A stretch of DNA of 8,572 bases, from contig MGZO01000001.1 of assembly GCA_001802655.1 (NCBI GenBank), positions 23,049 through 31,620 on the forward strand, read 5' to 3'. Position 1 is the stretch's first letter. The number at the start of each line of letters is the position of its first letter. Under the pieces are notes generated by a model that had not been told where the DNA came from, did no database searches, and worked only from the letters and a program-made list of their open reading frames with translations. Below, one piece after another: positions 1 to 6,455 of this stretch. This DNA comes from Hydrogenophilales bacterium RIFOXYD1_FULL_62_11 (GTDB lineage: Bacteria > Pseudomonadota > Gammaproteobacteria > Burkholderiales > Thiobacillaceae). Both the position numbers and the translations under genes were made by a program.

Positions 1-833
1 TCCAGTCGGGTATCAACTGGGCAGGACTGAATAACAATGGCCAAACCGCAATCGGTCAGGATGGGCTCAATGTGGGGACGGTGAACGGGGTGAACGTTGG
101 CGGGTCAATCACGAGCATGCTGGCGGGTGCGATACCGGGTTCCGCTGGCAGCTTGTTTGGCGTGTCCTTCAACGATGGCAATTTTGGCGTGGTCATCAAT
201 TTGTTGAAAACCCAAGGCGCGGTGCATGTTTTGTCCAGTCCGCGTATCGCTACCATCAATAATCAGAAAGCCGTGTTGCGGGTAGGAACCGATGATTTTT
301 TTGTTACCGAAGTGACGGTTGGGACCCAGGGTACAACTGCCGTTCCAGCCACGCCTTCGACAGTAACGGTTGAACCGTTCTTTTCGGGGGTTGCGCTGGA
401 TGTCACCCCGCAAATCGACGACAAGGACAACATTACGCTGCACGTGCGCCCATCGGTCAGCAAGGTGGTGGAGAAGACTAAAACAGTCAACTTGGGCGTG
501 CAGGGCGGTACGCTTGTTCTGCCATTAGCGTCCAGCACCATTTCCGAAACCGATAGCGTCGTGCGTCTCAAGGATGGTCAGATCGTGGCCATAGGCGGGT
601 TGATGAGTCAGGTCAACGACGATAGCGACAACCGGGTTCCGCTACTGGGCGATATTCCCTATTTTGGGCAGCTGTTTGGCAACACCAGCCGCGCCAACCG
701 CAAACGCGAGATGGTGGTATTGATCAAAACCACGCTGATTCGTGACAGCCAGGATTGGAACCGCGACCTGAATGACACCCAGCGGCGCTTCAAAACCTAC
801 GATCTTCCAGATTCCCAGTCCTTTCCCGAATGA
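1..833 (+). CDS. mshL: MSHA-type pilus secretin MshL, C-terminal part (5' end outside window)
   Basis: Outer-membrane secretin, the ring-shaped pore through which an MSHA-class type IV pilus passes. The frame is open from the first complete codon at position 3 with no stop, so the gene begins upstream; about 277 codons are visible, roughly the C-terminal half of a typical MshL. Secretin hallmarks are clear: a block reading LSSPRIATINNQKA, typical of MshL/PilQ/GspD proteins, then a Thr/Val/Pro-rich stretch likely to be the gate, and near the C terminus IVAIGGLM followed by VPLLGDIPYFGQLF, the classic secretin signature. The Gly/Asn-rich start with SITSMLAG fits the region just before the secretin core. 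The stop codon overlaps the next start by 4 bp (ATGA, 830-833), so the two genes are translationally coupled. A GspD or PilQ label is less likely because of the mshM-mshN context. The family call is firm; the MSHA subtype is inferred from motifs plus neighbours. Confidence 0.9.
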   Translation, partial: QSGINWAGLNNNGQTAIGQDGLNVGTVNGVNVGGSITSMLAGAIPGSAGSLFGVSFNDGNFGVVINLLKTQGAVHVLSSPRIATINNQKAVLRVGTDDFFVTEVTVGTQGTTAVPATPSTVTVEPFFSGVALDVTPQIDDKDNITLHVRPSVSKVVEKTKTVNLGVQGGTLVLPLASSTISETDSVVRLKDGQIVAIGGLMSQVNDDSDNRVPLLGDIPYFGQLFGNTSRANRKREMVVLIKTTLIRDSQDWNRDLNDTQRRFKTYDLPDSQSFPE

Positions 834-1726
834 CCAGCTGGTGGGGGCATTTTGGTCTGCGCGAGCCGGCGTTTGCACTGACCCCGGATACCAGCTTCTT
901 TTTCCCTGCGCTGCCGCACCGGGATGCTCATGAAACCCTGCTGTATGCACTGAGCGCAGGTGAAGGCTTTTTGGTAGTCGAGGGCGAGGTGGGAACCGGA
1001 AAAACCTTGCTGCTGCGGCGCTTGTTGAACAGCCTGCCGCCGCGTTTGCAGGCGGCGTTTGTGCCCAATCCCGGGCTTGATCCACGCGGCCTGTATGCCG
1101 CGATTGCACTTGAATTCGGTTTGCCGGGCGACGGTGCGAGCGAAGTGTTGTTGCATCGCCTGGAACGTCACTTCATCACGCTGGCGCAAAACGACCAGCA
1201 GCCGGTGGTGTTGATCGACGAAGCGCAGGCCTTGCCTGCCGATACGCTGGAAGCCGTGCGTTTGCTGACCAATCTGGAAACCGAAAAGCGCAAACTGTTA
1301 CAGGTCGTTTTGTTTGGCCAGCCCGAACTGATGATGCGCCTGAGTGAAAAAAGCACACGGCAGATTTTGACCCGAATCAGTTTTCATGCCGCGTTGCGGC
1401 CGCTCAAGCGGCAAGAGGTGGCGGCTTACGTGCAGCATCGTTTGCATGTGGCAGGCAGCGACCTGCCCGTGTTTACCCCTTTGGCGATGACGGCGTTATC
1501 GCGTGCATCCAGGGGGTTGCCACGCCTGGTCAATATCATCGCGGCGAAATCCATGATGCTGGCTTACGGGCGGGGTGCGCAGCGCGTTGCGTATCGCCAT
1601 GTGGCCATGGCGGCACGAGACACGCTGGCCGTCCGCAAGCGCAGTCTTGCGTCGCTGGTCTGGGTGCCGGTCTTGCTGGGTTTGGCGACAGTAGCGGCGG
1701 CAGCTGTCATGGGTGTGTGGGGATAA
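830..1726 (+). CDS. mshM: MSHA biogenesis AAA+ ATPase MshM (ExeA/GspA-like)
   Basis: Predicted ATPase of the ExeA/GspA family, 298 residues, thought to help assemble the secretin or pilus machinery through the cell wall. It opens with WWGHFGLREPAF, the usual N terminus of this family (YxxxFGLxxxPF). Walker A is GEVGTGKT (residues 52-59, Lys58) and Walker B is VVLIDEAQ (126-133, Asp130 and Glu131). FGQPEL (162-167) and the SRGLPRLVN block are also typical ExeA features. One hydrophobic segment (about 274-297) closes the protein directly, so it should be a cytoplasmic ATPase anchored by a C-terminal membrane helix, with no periplasmic peptidoglycan-binding domain such as ExeA carries. The start is the ATG overlapping the mshL stop. 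No Shine-Dalgarno sequence precedes it, which fits re-initiation by ribosomes finishing mshL. The assignment to MshM rather than GspA rests on length and neighbours. Confidence 0.88.
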   Translation: MTSWWGHFGLREPAFALTPDTSFFFPALPHRDAHETLLYALSAGEGFLVVEGEVGTGKTLLLRRLLNSLPPRLQAAFVPNPGLDPRGLYAAIALEFGLPGDGASEVLLHRLERHFITLAQNDQQPVVLIDEAQALPADTLEAVRLLTNLETEKRKLLQVVLFGQPELMMRLSEKSTRQILTRISFHAALRPLKRQEVAAYVQHRLHVAGSDLPVFTPLAMTALSRASRGLPRLVNIIAAKSMMLAYGRGAQRVAYRHVAMAARDTLAVRKRSLASLVWVPVLLGLATVAAAAVMGVWG

Positions 1727-1742
1727 AACGGGAACGCAGCCA

Positions 1743-2828
1743 ATGAGCGTCATTAACCAAATGTTGCGCGAACTCGATGCGCGTGGAGCGGGTGTCAGCA
1801 ATGCGCCGGCAGTGCCGGTTCCCGCATCGGTCAATCGGCGCGTGCGCGGACTGCCGGTGGCAGCGGGGTTGCTGGTGCTAGCAGCGCTGGGGGCGCTGGG
1901 ATATGGGCTGGGGAAGGGTGCGCCAGATCAATCCTTGCCGCCTGTTTTGGCCGCGCCCAAACCTCTTCTGCTGGATCCTCTCCCCGTAGCGCGCACGAGT
2001 GTGCCACCGGTGGCTCAGGAGGCACCGCAGTCTGTGCCACTGCCCTCTTCACCATCTGTCCCCCCGGCCGCGGTACCCGAAATGCAAAACCCGCCGGTTC
2101 TCCCGTCGATTCGAATGGCCATGTCGTTGGCGGTCGATCCGTCACAACCCGCCCTCAAGGCGTCGACGTCAGGCCAGCCGTCCCAGGTTTTGCCCGTTCA
2201 ACCGAATCCTCTGGATACGGATGCAGGAAAAGCAACGGTGATCAAGAAAGTGATCGCGTTGTCCCCCGAGGAGGAGGCTCAGCGACTTCAGGATGAGTCA
2301 CAGAGCCTTCGCCGTGCAGGAAAGCTTGAAGCAGCGGTTGCCAAATATCAGCAGGCTCTGGCGCGTCATCCCGGGATGTCAGGTGTACGGCTGCAGTTGG
2401 CTGAAATGCTGCTTGAGACAGGCAGTTCGGAGGCGGCATTGCAGGTTTTGCAGGCGGGTTATGCCTACCAGCCCAATGACACCCTGGCCATCGCGTCAGG
2501 ACGCATGTTGGCTGAACTGGGTCGGCGAGACGAAGCGCTAGACTGGCTTGCACGCGCTCGGACCGGTTTGCGGCCGGCTGATCGCGCGTTGATGGGGGCA
2601 TTGCTGGCTCAGGTGCAACGCTACGAAGAGTCGGTCAAGGCGTACCAACGTGCGTTGGTTGCGGATCCTGATCGGGGAGGGTGGCTGCTGGGTCTGGGCG
2701 TGTCACTGGAATCGTTGGGCCGGACGGAAGAAGCCCGGGCAGCGTATCAAAAAGCGTTGCAACGAGGCGAGTTCAAACCTGAAGTGATTGAATTCCTGCG
2801 CAAAAAAACAGGAGAGTTGGGCTTGTAA
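1743..2828 (+). CDS. mshN: MSHA biogenesis TPR protein MshN
   Basis: Inner-membrane protein with a periplasmic tetratricopeptide domain, 361 residues, presumed partner of MshM/MshL in pilus assembly. The N terminus MSVINQMLRELDARG is the conserved cytoplasmic start of MshN-type proteins and fixes the start at this ATG. The frame runs open upstream to a GTG at 1713, but that lies inside mshM and lacks this signature. GGGAA at 1730-1734 sits 8 bases before the ATG. One membrane helix spans about residues 37-57, followed by a Pro/Ala/Ser-rich linker (about 58-170) and then TPR-like helical repeats (about 172-360) with motifs such as AVAKYQQALARHP and SVKAYQRALVADP. It follows mshM after 16 bp in the same operon. 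mshE and mshG, which often come next in MSHA clusters, do not follow; this appears to be the end of the transcript. The TPR topology is clear; the exact role is family knowledge. Confidence 0.85.
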   Translation: MSVINQMLRELDARGAGVSNAPAVPVPASVNRRVRGLPVAAGLLVLAALGALGYGLGKGAPDQSLPPVLAAPKPLLLDPLPVARTSVPPVAQEAPQSVPLPSSPSVPPAAVPEMQNPPVLPSIRMAMSLAVDPSQPALKASTSGQPSQVLPVQPNPLDTDAGKATVIKKVIALSPEEEAQRLQDESQSLRRAGKLEAAVAKYQQALARHPGMSGVRLQLAEMLLETGSSEAALQVLQAGYAYQPNDTLAIASGRMLAELGRRDEALDWLARARTGLRPADRALMGALLAQVQRYEESVKAYQRALVADPDRGGWLLGLGVSLESLGRTEEARAAYQKALQRGEFKPEVIEFLRKKTGELGL

Positions 2829-2931
2829 AACTTGGTCCGGTTAAATATAAAGGACTTTTAGTTGTAATTTAGCAACGTTATCAGGGTGCAGTAGAAGAAG
2901 TTCAATAGTTAGTGGAATTCCCGGGCTGATT

Positions 2932-2940
2932 TGCTAGAAT
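2932..2940 (+). promoter_or_regulatory. Putative extended -10 promoter for the alanine-rich lipoprotein gene
   Basis: TGCTAGAAT matches the extended -10 form TGnTATAAT at 8 of the 9 consensus positions counting the free base. It lies about 80 bases upstream of the lipoprotein ATG in the only intergenic space available after mshN. No convincing -35 box is seen at 16-18 bp upstream, which is tolerated by extended -10 promoters. The start of transcription would be near 2947, giving a leader of about 70 nt. Confidence 0.45.
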
Positions 2941-3007
2941 CCGCGCGTCGGCTGGATCTCAAATCCCGGACCGATCTCTGGTGTGGGTTTTTAATAATAT
3001 GTACGAA

Positions 3008-3013
3008 AAGGGA
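3008..3013 (+). promoter_or_regulatory. Ribosome binding site that sets the lipoprotein start
   Basis: AAGGGA lies 6 bases before the ATG at 3020. It favours that ATG over the in-frame ATG at 2999 and GTG at 2981, neither of which has such a site and both of which would put charged residues ahead of a normal lipoprotein signal peptide. Confidence 0.7.
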
Positions 3014-3019
3014 AATGCA

Positions 3020-3319
3020 ATGAAATATTCCGTCCTTCTGGCTGCTCTGCTGGCCGTTTCCATGACCGCTTGTTCCAAAGAAGAAGCGCCTGCTCCTGCT
3101 GCTGAAGTTGCTGGCGAAGCTGCAGTCACTGCTGGCGAAGCTGCAATCGATGCAAGCCAAGCTGCTGAAGAAGCTGCTCCCGCCGCTGCTGATGCTGCCG
3201 CTGCTGATGCTGCTGCTGGCGAAGCTGCTGCTGCTGCTGGCGACGCTGCTGCTGCCGCTGGCGACGCTGCTGCTGCTGCTGGCGACGCTGCTACTGAAGC
3301 TGCTCCCGCTGCCCAGTAA
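3020..3319 (+). CDS. Alanine-rich heptad-repeat lipoprotein, function unknown
   Basis: Small predicted lipoprotein of 99 residues, not assigned to a named family. The signal peptide (MKYSVLLAALLAVSMTAC) ends in a lipobox-like MTAC, so Cys18 would be the lipidated residue; Met at -3 is less usual than Leu. After a short charged SKEE stretch, residues 25-94 form ten consecutive seven-residue units in perfect register, such as GEAAVTA, GEAAIDA and GDAAAAA, ending with a partial unit APAAQ. Alanine is fixed at positions 3 and 7 of every unit and at position 4 in all but one; positions 1 and 2 are usually G plus E or D. This should be a long acidic alanine helix in the periplasm, possibly self-associating. 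The Asp after Cys+1 retention signal is absent (Ser at +2), which favours outer-membrane sorting by the E. coli rule. It has its own promoter candidate and its own terminator, so it is probably monocistronic. Function is not inferable from sequence. Confidence 0.8.
   Translation: MKYSVLLAALLAVSMTACSKEEAPAPAAEVAGEAAVTAGEAAIDASQAAEEAAPAAADAAAADAAAGEAAAAAGDAAAAAGDAAAAAGDAATEAAPAAQ
3092..3301 (+). repeat. 21-bp in-frame tandem repeat (ten heptad codons units)
   Basis: Ten successive 21-bp units encode the seven-residue repeat of the lipoprotein. The last four units, starting at 3218, 3239, 3260 and 3281, are nearly identical at DNA level (GGC, GAA or GAC, then runs of GCT/GCC). Earlier units keep the protein pattern but have diverged in DNA. 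This gradient suggests an old repeat with recent duplications at its 3' side. GCT runs of up to five codons make the tract prone to slippage. Confidence 0.85.
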
Positions 3320-3336
3320 TACCGGGCTAAGGAATG

Positions 3337-3366
3337 AAAAAACCGGCTTTCGAGCCGGTTTTTTTT
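3337..3366 (+). terminator. Rho-independent terminator of the lipoprotein gene
   Basis: A stem CCGGCT (3343-3348) and AGCCGG (3353-3358) closes a TTCG tetraloop and is followed by eight T residues (3359-3366). Six A residues precede the stem, so the stem can extend by A-T pairs and the element could also act on the minus strand. It lies 17 bases after the lipoprotein stop and isolates that gene from the PEP-CTERM gene. Confidence 0.92.
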
Positions 3367-3506
3367 CGCCTGCTGGTTGCGTAGTAATCGGCGTTCCTGT
3401 CGAGGAATCAACGGGTGTAAGGGTTGACCTTTTGCGCTGCAGTGCCTGAATGGCCTGATTGAGTGCATGAGGCGCGAAATGGGGCCGGGTTCAAGCAAAT
3501 TGCGCC

Positions 3507-3522
3507 TGGCACGAATTCCGCT
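3507..3522 (+). promoter_or_regulatory. Sigma-54 (RpoN) promoter, -24/-12 type, for the PEP-CTERM gene
   Basis: The site reads TGGCACG AATT CCGCT against the RpoN consensus TGGCACG NNNN TTGCW. The whole -24 element matches, and the essential GG and GC doublets are separated by exactly 10 bases; only the two T residues of the -12 element are replaced by CC. Transcription would start near 3533, leaving a short leader that contains the ribosome binding site before the ATG at 3562. PEP-CTERM genes in exosortase-bearing betaproteobacteria are known to be controlled by the PrsK/PrsR two-component system with RpoN, which supports the call. No sure activator-binding site was identified upstream. Confidence 0.75.
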
Positions 3523-3550
3523 CAGTCCAGCGTATTCATAACGTTGTCGA

Positions 3551-3556
3551 GAAGGA
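3551..3556 (+). promoter_or_regulatory. Ribosome binding site that sets the PEP-CTERM gene start
   Basis: GAAGGA lies 5 bases upstream of the ATG at 3562, just after the predicted sigma-54 transcription start. The longer open frame back to a GTG at 3463 would read through the promoter and would bury the signal peptide, so the ATG at 3562 is preferred. Confidence 0.75.
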
Positions 3557-3561
3557 ATGTC

Positions 3562-4338
3562 ATGCGCTCACTCCCCCTGCTTGCTGCGGCTCTTGCGATG
3601 AGCTCTTCGATGCCCGCCGCGGCTTACACCATTGATGCCAATCTGGATGACTGGGGTTTGCAGCGAAACGGTAACGCGGCTGACTGGTCGCCTCATGAAC
3701 AGGCAAAGGCCTGGGCGGTGGAAGACCAGACCGGTGGTCGGAACGTGTATTTAACCCCTGGTTATGGGGGGCAGGCCTACGATGTAGAAGCTTTGTATGT
3801 TGATTACGACACGTCTTATCTTTATCTGGCTCTGGTGACCGGGCATAGCCCATTGACGTCGAATAACGGCGGCAACTATGCAGCGGGTGATTTCGCCATT
3901 GATTTCGGGCGAGACGGCAGCTATGAATTTGGCCTTGAGACGACGGGCAGCAATGGGAAATCCAAAGGGGGACTTTATGCGGTCAGCACTTGGGGCGCAG
4001 GTTTGTGGGGTGCGGCGAATGAAGGGCCGACTTCCATTCTGAATGGCACGCTGCTCGGGATGGGGACGGTGGAATTCAGCACGACCGGCGTGGCTAACAT
4101 GGGGGTCTACAAGAATGATCGCCACTATTTTTATGAAGCGCGGATTCCGGTTGCATTGTTCGGTTTGAACTGGGGGAGTGGCGATGCATTTGATGTGCAC
4201 TGGACGATGAACTGCGCCAATGATTCGCTGGTCGTAGACCCAGTTCCAGCGGCACACATTCCTGAACCCGGCACACTGGCTTTACTGCCGTTGGGGTTGT
4301 TGGGGATGCTGGGATGGGTGCGCCGCCGTCGTGCCTGA
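3562..4338 (+). CDS. Secreted PEP-CTERM domain protein (exosortase substrate)
   Basis: Exported protein of 258 residues predicted to be sorted by an exosortase (EpsH/XrtA-type system), which recognises the C-terminal tag. A Sec signal peptide covers residues 1-21 with likely cleavage after PAAA, before YT. The mature part starts with TIDANLDDW, resembling the opening of CBM9/DOMON-like beta-sandwich domains, then has many aromatic and Gly/Asp residues and a single Cys in WTMNCANDS just before the tag. The tag is textbook: IPEPGTLALL (Pro234-Glu-Pro236), a hydrophobic helix, then WVRRRRA at the C terminus. It is a single-gene unit between the upstream terminator and the convergent aminotransferase, with its own sigma-54 promoter. 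Exosortase substrates are linked to exopolysaccharide and floc or biofilm matrix; no exosortase gene is in the window. The sorting call is firm; the molecular function of the mature domain, possibly carbohydrate binding, is inference from limited resemblance. Confidence 0.88.
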   Translation: MRSLPLLAAALAMSSSMPAAAYTIDANLDDWGLQRNGNAADWSPHEQAKAWAVEDQTGGRNVYLTPGYGGQAYDVEALYVDYDTSYLYLALVTGHSPLTSNNGGNYAAGDFAIDFGRDGSYEFGLETTGSNGKSKGGLYAVSTWGAGLWGAANEGPTSILNGTLLGMGTVEFSTTGVANMGVYKNDRHYFYEARIPVALFGLNWGSGDAFDVHWTMNCANDSLVVDPVPAAHIPEPGTLALLPLGLLGMLGWVRRRRA

Positions 4339-4515
4339 TTGTTGATTCGGCCAGAAGGTTTGAAATGGCCAGTAAATCCGATTCGGTAATGCAAGGTCGG
4401 GAGGGTGATCCGGCTGAAGCAATAATCAATTAAAACAGCGCTCTATTGAGACGGCACAACGAAGCTGTCCCCAGAGCCCTTGCAAACCAATACATTTCAA
4501 GCTTCTTCATGTGCC
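4339..4515. other. Convergent intergenic region without a clear terminator
   Basis: This 177-bp stretch separates the PEP-CTERM gene (+) from the aminotransferase gene (-), which point at each other. It holds a weak hairpin, GGCCA (4349-4353) with TGGCC (4366-4370), without a T tract, and an AT-rich patch around 4420-4435. I see no convincing rho-independent terminator on either strand and no credible gene. Confidence 0.5.
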
Positions 4516-5673
4516 TCAATCGTTACGAAGGAATCCATCAAGCCGTTGGATGGCTTCTGCCAAGCGCGGCAGGGGTTGGGTATAGGCAATCCGCACGAAA
4601 TCTTGTGCGCGATGCTGGCCGAAATCCAGACCGGGTGTGACAGCCACGCCGATTGTTTCCAGTAGCGTTTGCGCCAGACTAAAGCTGTCTTTCGTGAGTG
4701 CGCGGCAATCTGCGTAGAGGTAAAACGCACCCTGGGGCTGAACCGGAATGACGAATCCCCGTTCACGCAATGCCGGCACCAGATAGTTACGACGGGTGTG
4801 GAGTTCGGCTTTGCGGTTTTCGAGTTCACTCAGGGTGGCTGCTGAAAATGCTGCCAGGGCGGCATGTTGTGCCGGGGTGGAGGCGGCCAGAAACAGGTTT
4901 TGCGCCAACCGTTCCAGCCCATCGATAGCCCAGGCAGGGGCGATCAGCCAGCCCAGCCGCCAGCCAGTCATCAAGAAATATTTCGAGAAGCTGTTGACGA
5001 TGAATACGTCATCCCAGTGCGCTGCGCTGTGTTCGTCGCCATCGTAGGTCAGCGCCAGATAGATTTCATCCACGATGAGCGCCACATCCCGTGCGCTGCA
5101 CCAGTCATGGATGCGCGCGAGTTCTTCCGGCGCGATGGTGGTGCCGGTGGGATTGGACGGACTGGCAATCAGGACGGCGCGCGTGCGGGAGGTGGCGTGA
5201 CGTTCAATGTGTTGCAGCGTGAGTTGAAAACCGCTGTCGGCATCGACCGGGATGGTGACGGCGCGGGCATCGCAAAACTGGGCAAAGTGGCGGTTGCAGG
5301 GATAGCCGGGATCCGCCATCAGGACTTCGTCGTCGGGTCCGACCAGCAAGCCCAGCGCCAGCAACAGCGCGCCGGATGCCCCGGGGGTGACGATGACGCG
5401 CGAAGCGGACACTTCAGCCTGCCAGCGCGTGGCATAAAACCCGGCGATGGCTTCGCGTAATTGGGGCAGGCCGAGCGCGCCGGTGTAATGCGTGTGGCCC
5501 GCGCGCAAGGCGGCGACCCCGGCCTCGATGATGGGCTGCGGCGTGGCGAAATCAGGCTCACCGATTTCCAGATGAATGATGTCGTGCCCGGCGGCCTCCA
5601 GCGCCTGCGCGCGCGCCAGAATATCCATGACGTGAAACGGCGCAATGCCATTCATGCGGGCGGCGGTTTTCAT
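4516..5673 (-). CDS. PLP-dependent class I/II aminotransferase
   Basis: Cytoplasmic aminotransferase of fold type I, 385 residues, a normal full length. The visible signature residues are those of the aspartate-aminotransferase superfamily: EIGEPDF at 36-42 near the N terminus, PGASGAL before the cofactor pocket, SPSNPTG (171-177, Asn174), DEIY (202-205, Asp202 contacts the pyridine nitrogen), SFSKYFLMTGWRLGW with Schiff-base Lys231, and RIAY with Arg361, which should bind the substrate carboxylate. The amino-acid substrate cannot be read from the sequence; the family includes aspartate, alanine, aromatic and methionine-related enzymes, so no gene symbol is given. It is the last gene of the rmuC-mtfA run and its ATG overlaps the mtfA stop (ATGA, 5670-5673). 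A good ribosome binding site (AAGGGA on the minus strand, 5684-5679) lies inside mtfA. Confidence 0.9.
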   Translation of the reverse strand: MKTAARMNGIAPFHVMDILARAQALEAAGHDIIHLEIGEPDFATPQPIIEAGVAALRAGHTHYTGALGLPQLREAIAGFYATRWQAEVSASRVIVTPGASGALLLALGLLVGPDDEVLMADPGYPCNRHFAQFCDARAVTIPVDADSGFQLTLQHIERHATSRTRAVLIASPSNPTGTTIAPEELARIHDWCSARDVALIVDEIYLALTYDGDEHSAAHWDDVFIVNSFSKYFLMTGWRLGWLIAPAWAIDGLERLAQNLFLAASTPAQHAALAAFSAATLSELENRKAELHTRRNYLVPALRERGFVIPVQPQGAFYLYADCRALTKDSFSLAQTLLETIGVAVTPGLDFGQHRAQDFVRIAYTQPLPRLAEAIQRLDGFLRND

Positions 5674-6455
5674 GCAGATCCCTTCAGCTGGTCCGACAAC
5701 CGGGCCAGCGGATGCTGGCGGTAGAAAAAGCGCATCTGCTGGTAAACCGCCGGGTATTCACCATGCAGCAAGGCAGGGGTTTCAAAGAACACTTCACTCA
5801 GCACGGCAAAAAACTCGGCAGGGTCGCTGGCAGCGTAGGGATCGATTCCGGTGTCTTCGCCGGCATCAATGCGCGCGCATAAATTGTCATAGGCCGTGCT
5901 GAAATCGTGCGCCCAGGCTGTTGAGTCCATGCCGCGATGCAGGGGGGGGAAGCCGTTGGCATCGCCATTCAGCATGTCCAGCTTGTGGGCAAACTCGTGC
6001 AGCACGACATTGACACCATCGGCTTGCCCGCTGGCTTCAACGTCGGCAAGCGACAGCACCAGCGGCCCACCCAGCCAGGACTCACCAGACAGGATGTCGC
6101 GCGAGTGGTGCACGATGCCCGTGTCGTCCATTTCTTCGTGCTGCCGCAGGAACGCATCCGGATAGAGAATAATCTCGTTCCAGCCCTGGTAGCTGGACTC
6201 GTCCAGATGCAGCGTCAGCAAACAGGCTTGCAGCGCGATGGTGAGCTGGGTGGCGTCGTCGATTGTTGCGGCGCCCGCCGCTGCGAAGCTTTTTCCGTGC
6301 AGGAACAGGCTGGCTGTTTCGTGCAGGTGATTCAATTCGGCAGGGGTCAGTCCGCGCAAAATCGGTAGCTGCTCAAGGGTCGTCTGAAAAAGTGCGCGCG
6401 GAACGAGGTGGCGCTTGAGGATGCGGGTACGGCGCCAGCGGGCAAACCAGTTCAT
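5670..6455 (-). CDS. mtfA: MtfA-family zinc peptidase (M90)
   Basis: Predicted zinc-dependent peptidase of the MtfA family, 261 residues, close to the size of the E. coli protein. In E. coli MtfA binds the glucose repressor Mlc and shows aminopeptidase activity; whether Mlc exists here is unknown. The zinc motif is HEFAH (His153, Glu154, His157), preceded by the conserved GVNVVLHEFAHKLD block, and the third ligand should be a Glu in EFFAVLSEVFFE (214-225). GWNEIILYPDAF and the SWLGGPLVLS stretch are also typical of the family. There is no signal peptide; the N terminus is basic (MNWFARWRRTRILKRH), as is usual for MtfA. It overlaps the rmuC stop by 4 bp (ATGA, 6452-6455) and the aminotransferase start by 4 bp, so it is the middle of a coupled operon. 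No distinct Shine-Dalgarno precedes it. Confidence 0.9.
   Translation of the reverse strand: MNWFARWRRTRILKRHLVPRALFQTTLEQLPILRGLTPAELNHLHETASLFLHGKSFAAAGAATIDDATQLTIALQACLLTLHLDESSYQGWNEIILYPDAFLRQHEEMDDTGIVHHSRDILSGESWLGGPLVLSLADVEASGQADGVNVVLHEFAHKLDMLNGDANGFPPLHRGMDSTAWAHDFSTAYDNLCARIDAGEDTGIDPYAASDPAEFFAVLSEVFFETPALLHGEYPAVYQQMRFFYRQHPLARLSDQLKGSA
5679..5684 (-). promoter_or_regulatory. Ribosome binding site of the aminotransferase, inside mtfA
   Basis: AAGGGA on the minus strand lies 5 bases before the ATG at 5673-5671. It supports that start and shows that the aminotransferase can be initiated independently in addition to coupling with mtfA. Confidence 0.6.

Noticed and set aside
3092..3301. 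Tandem repeats as a CRISPR array
   Set aside because: The 21-bp units are contiguous, in frame and protein-coding, with no spacers.
3419..3431. Short inverted repeat AAGG/CCTT upstream of the sigma-54 site as an activator binding site
   Set aside because: Four-base arms around a five-base spacer are expected by chance; there is no second copy in phase nearby.
3108..3449. Plus-strand leucine-rich frame overlapping the lipoprotein gene, looking like membrane helices
   Set aside because: GCT repeats shifted by one base read as CTG (Leu). The frame has no start signal and reads through the terminator hairpin, so it is a by-product of the repeat.
3424..3452. TTGACC at 3424-3429 as the -35 of a sigma-70 promoter for the PEP-CTERM gene
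   Set aside because: No acceptable -10 hexamer lies 16-18 bases downstream (TGAATG at best), and the sigma-54 site nearer the gene is far better.
2959..3498. Long minus-strand open frame (179 codons) rich in Ala, Ser and Pro across the lipoprotein gene
   Set aside because: It is the complement of GCT runs (read as AGC) and runs through the terminator; it has no ribosome binding site and no domain, and the plus strand has a clean lipoprotein gene.
4349..4370. GGCCA/TGGCC hairpin as terminator of the PEP-CTERM gene
   Set aside because: Five-base stem with a 12-base loop and no T tract following on either strand.
4864..5460. Plus-strand frame of 198 codons opposite the aminotransferase
   Set aside because: Antisense to a gene with all catalytic motifs intact; composition is low in hydrophobic-core patterns and no start signal is seen.
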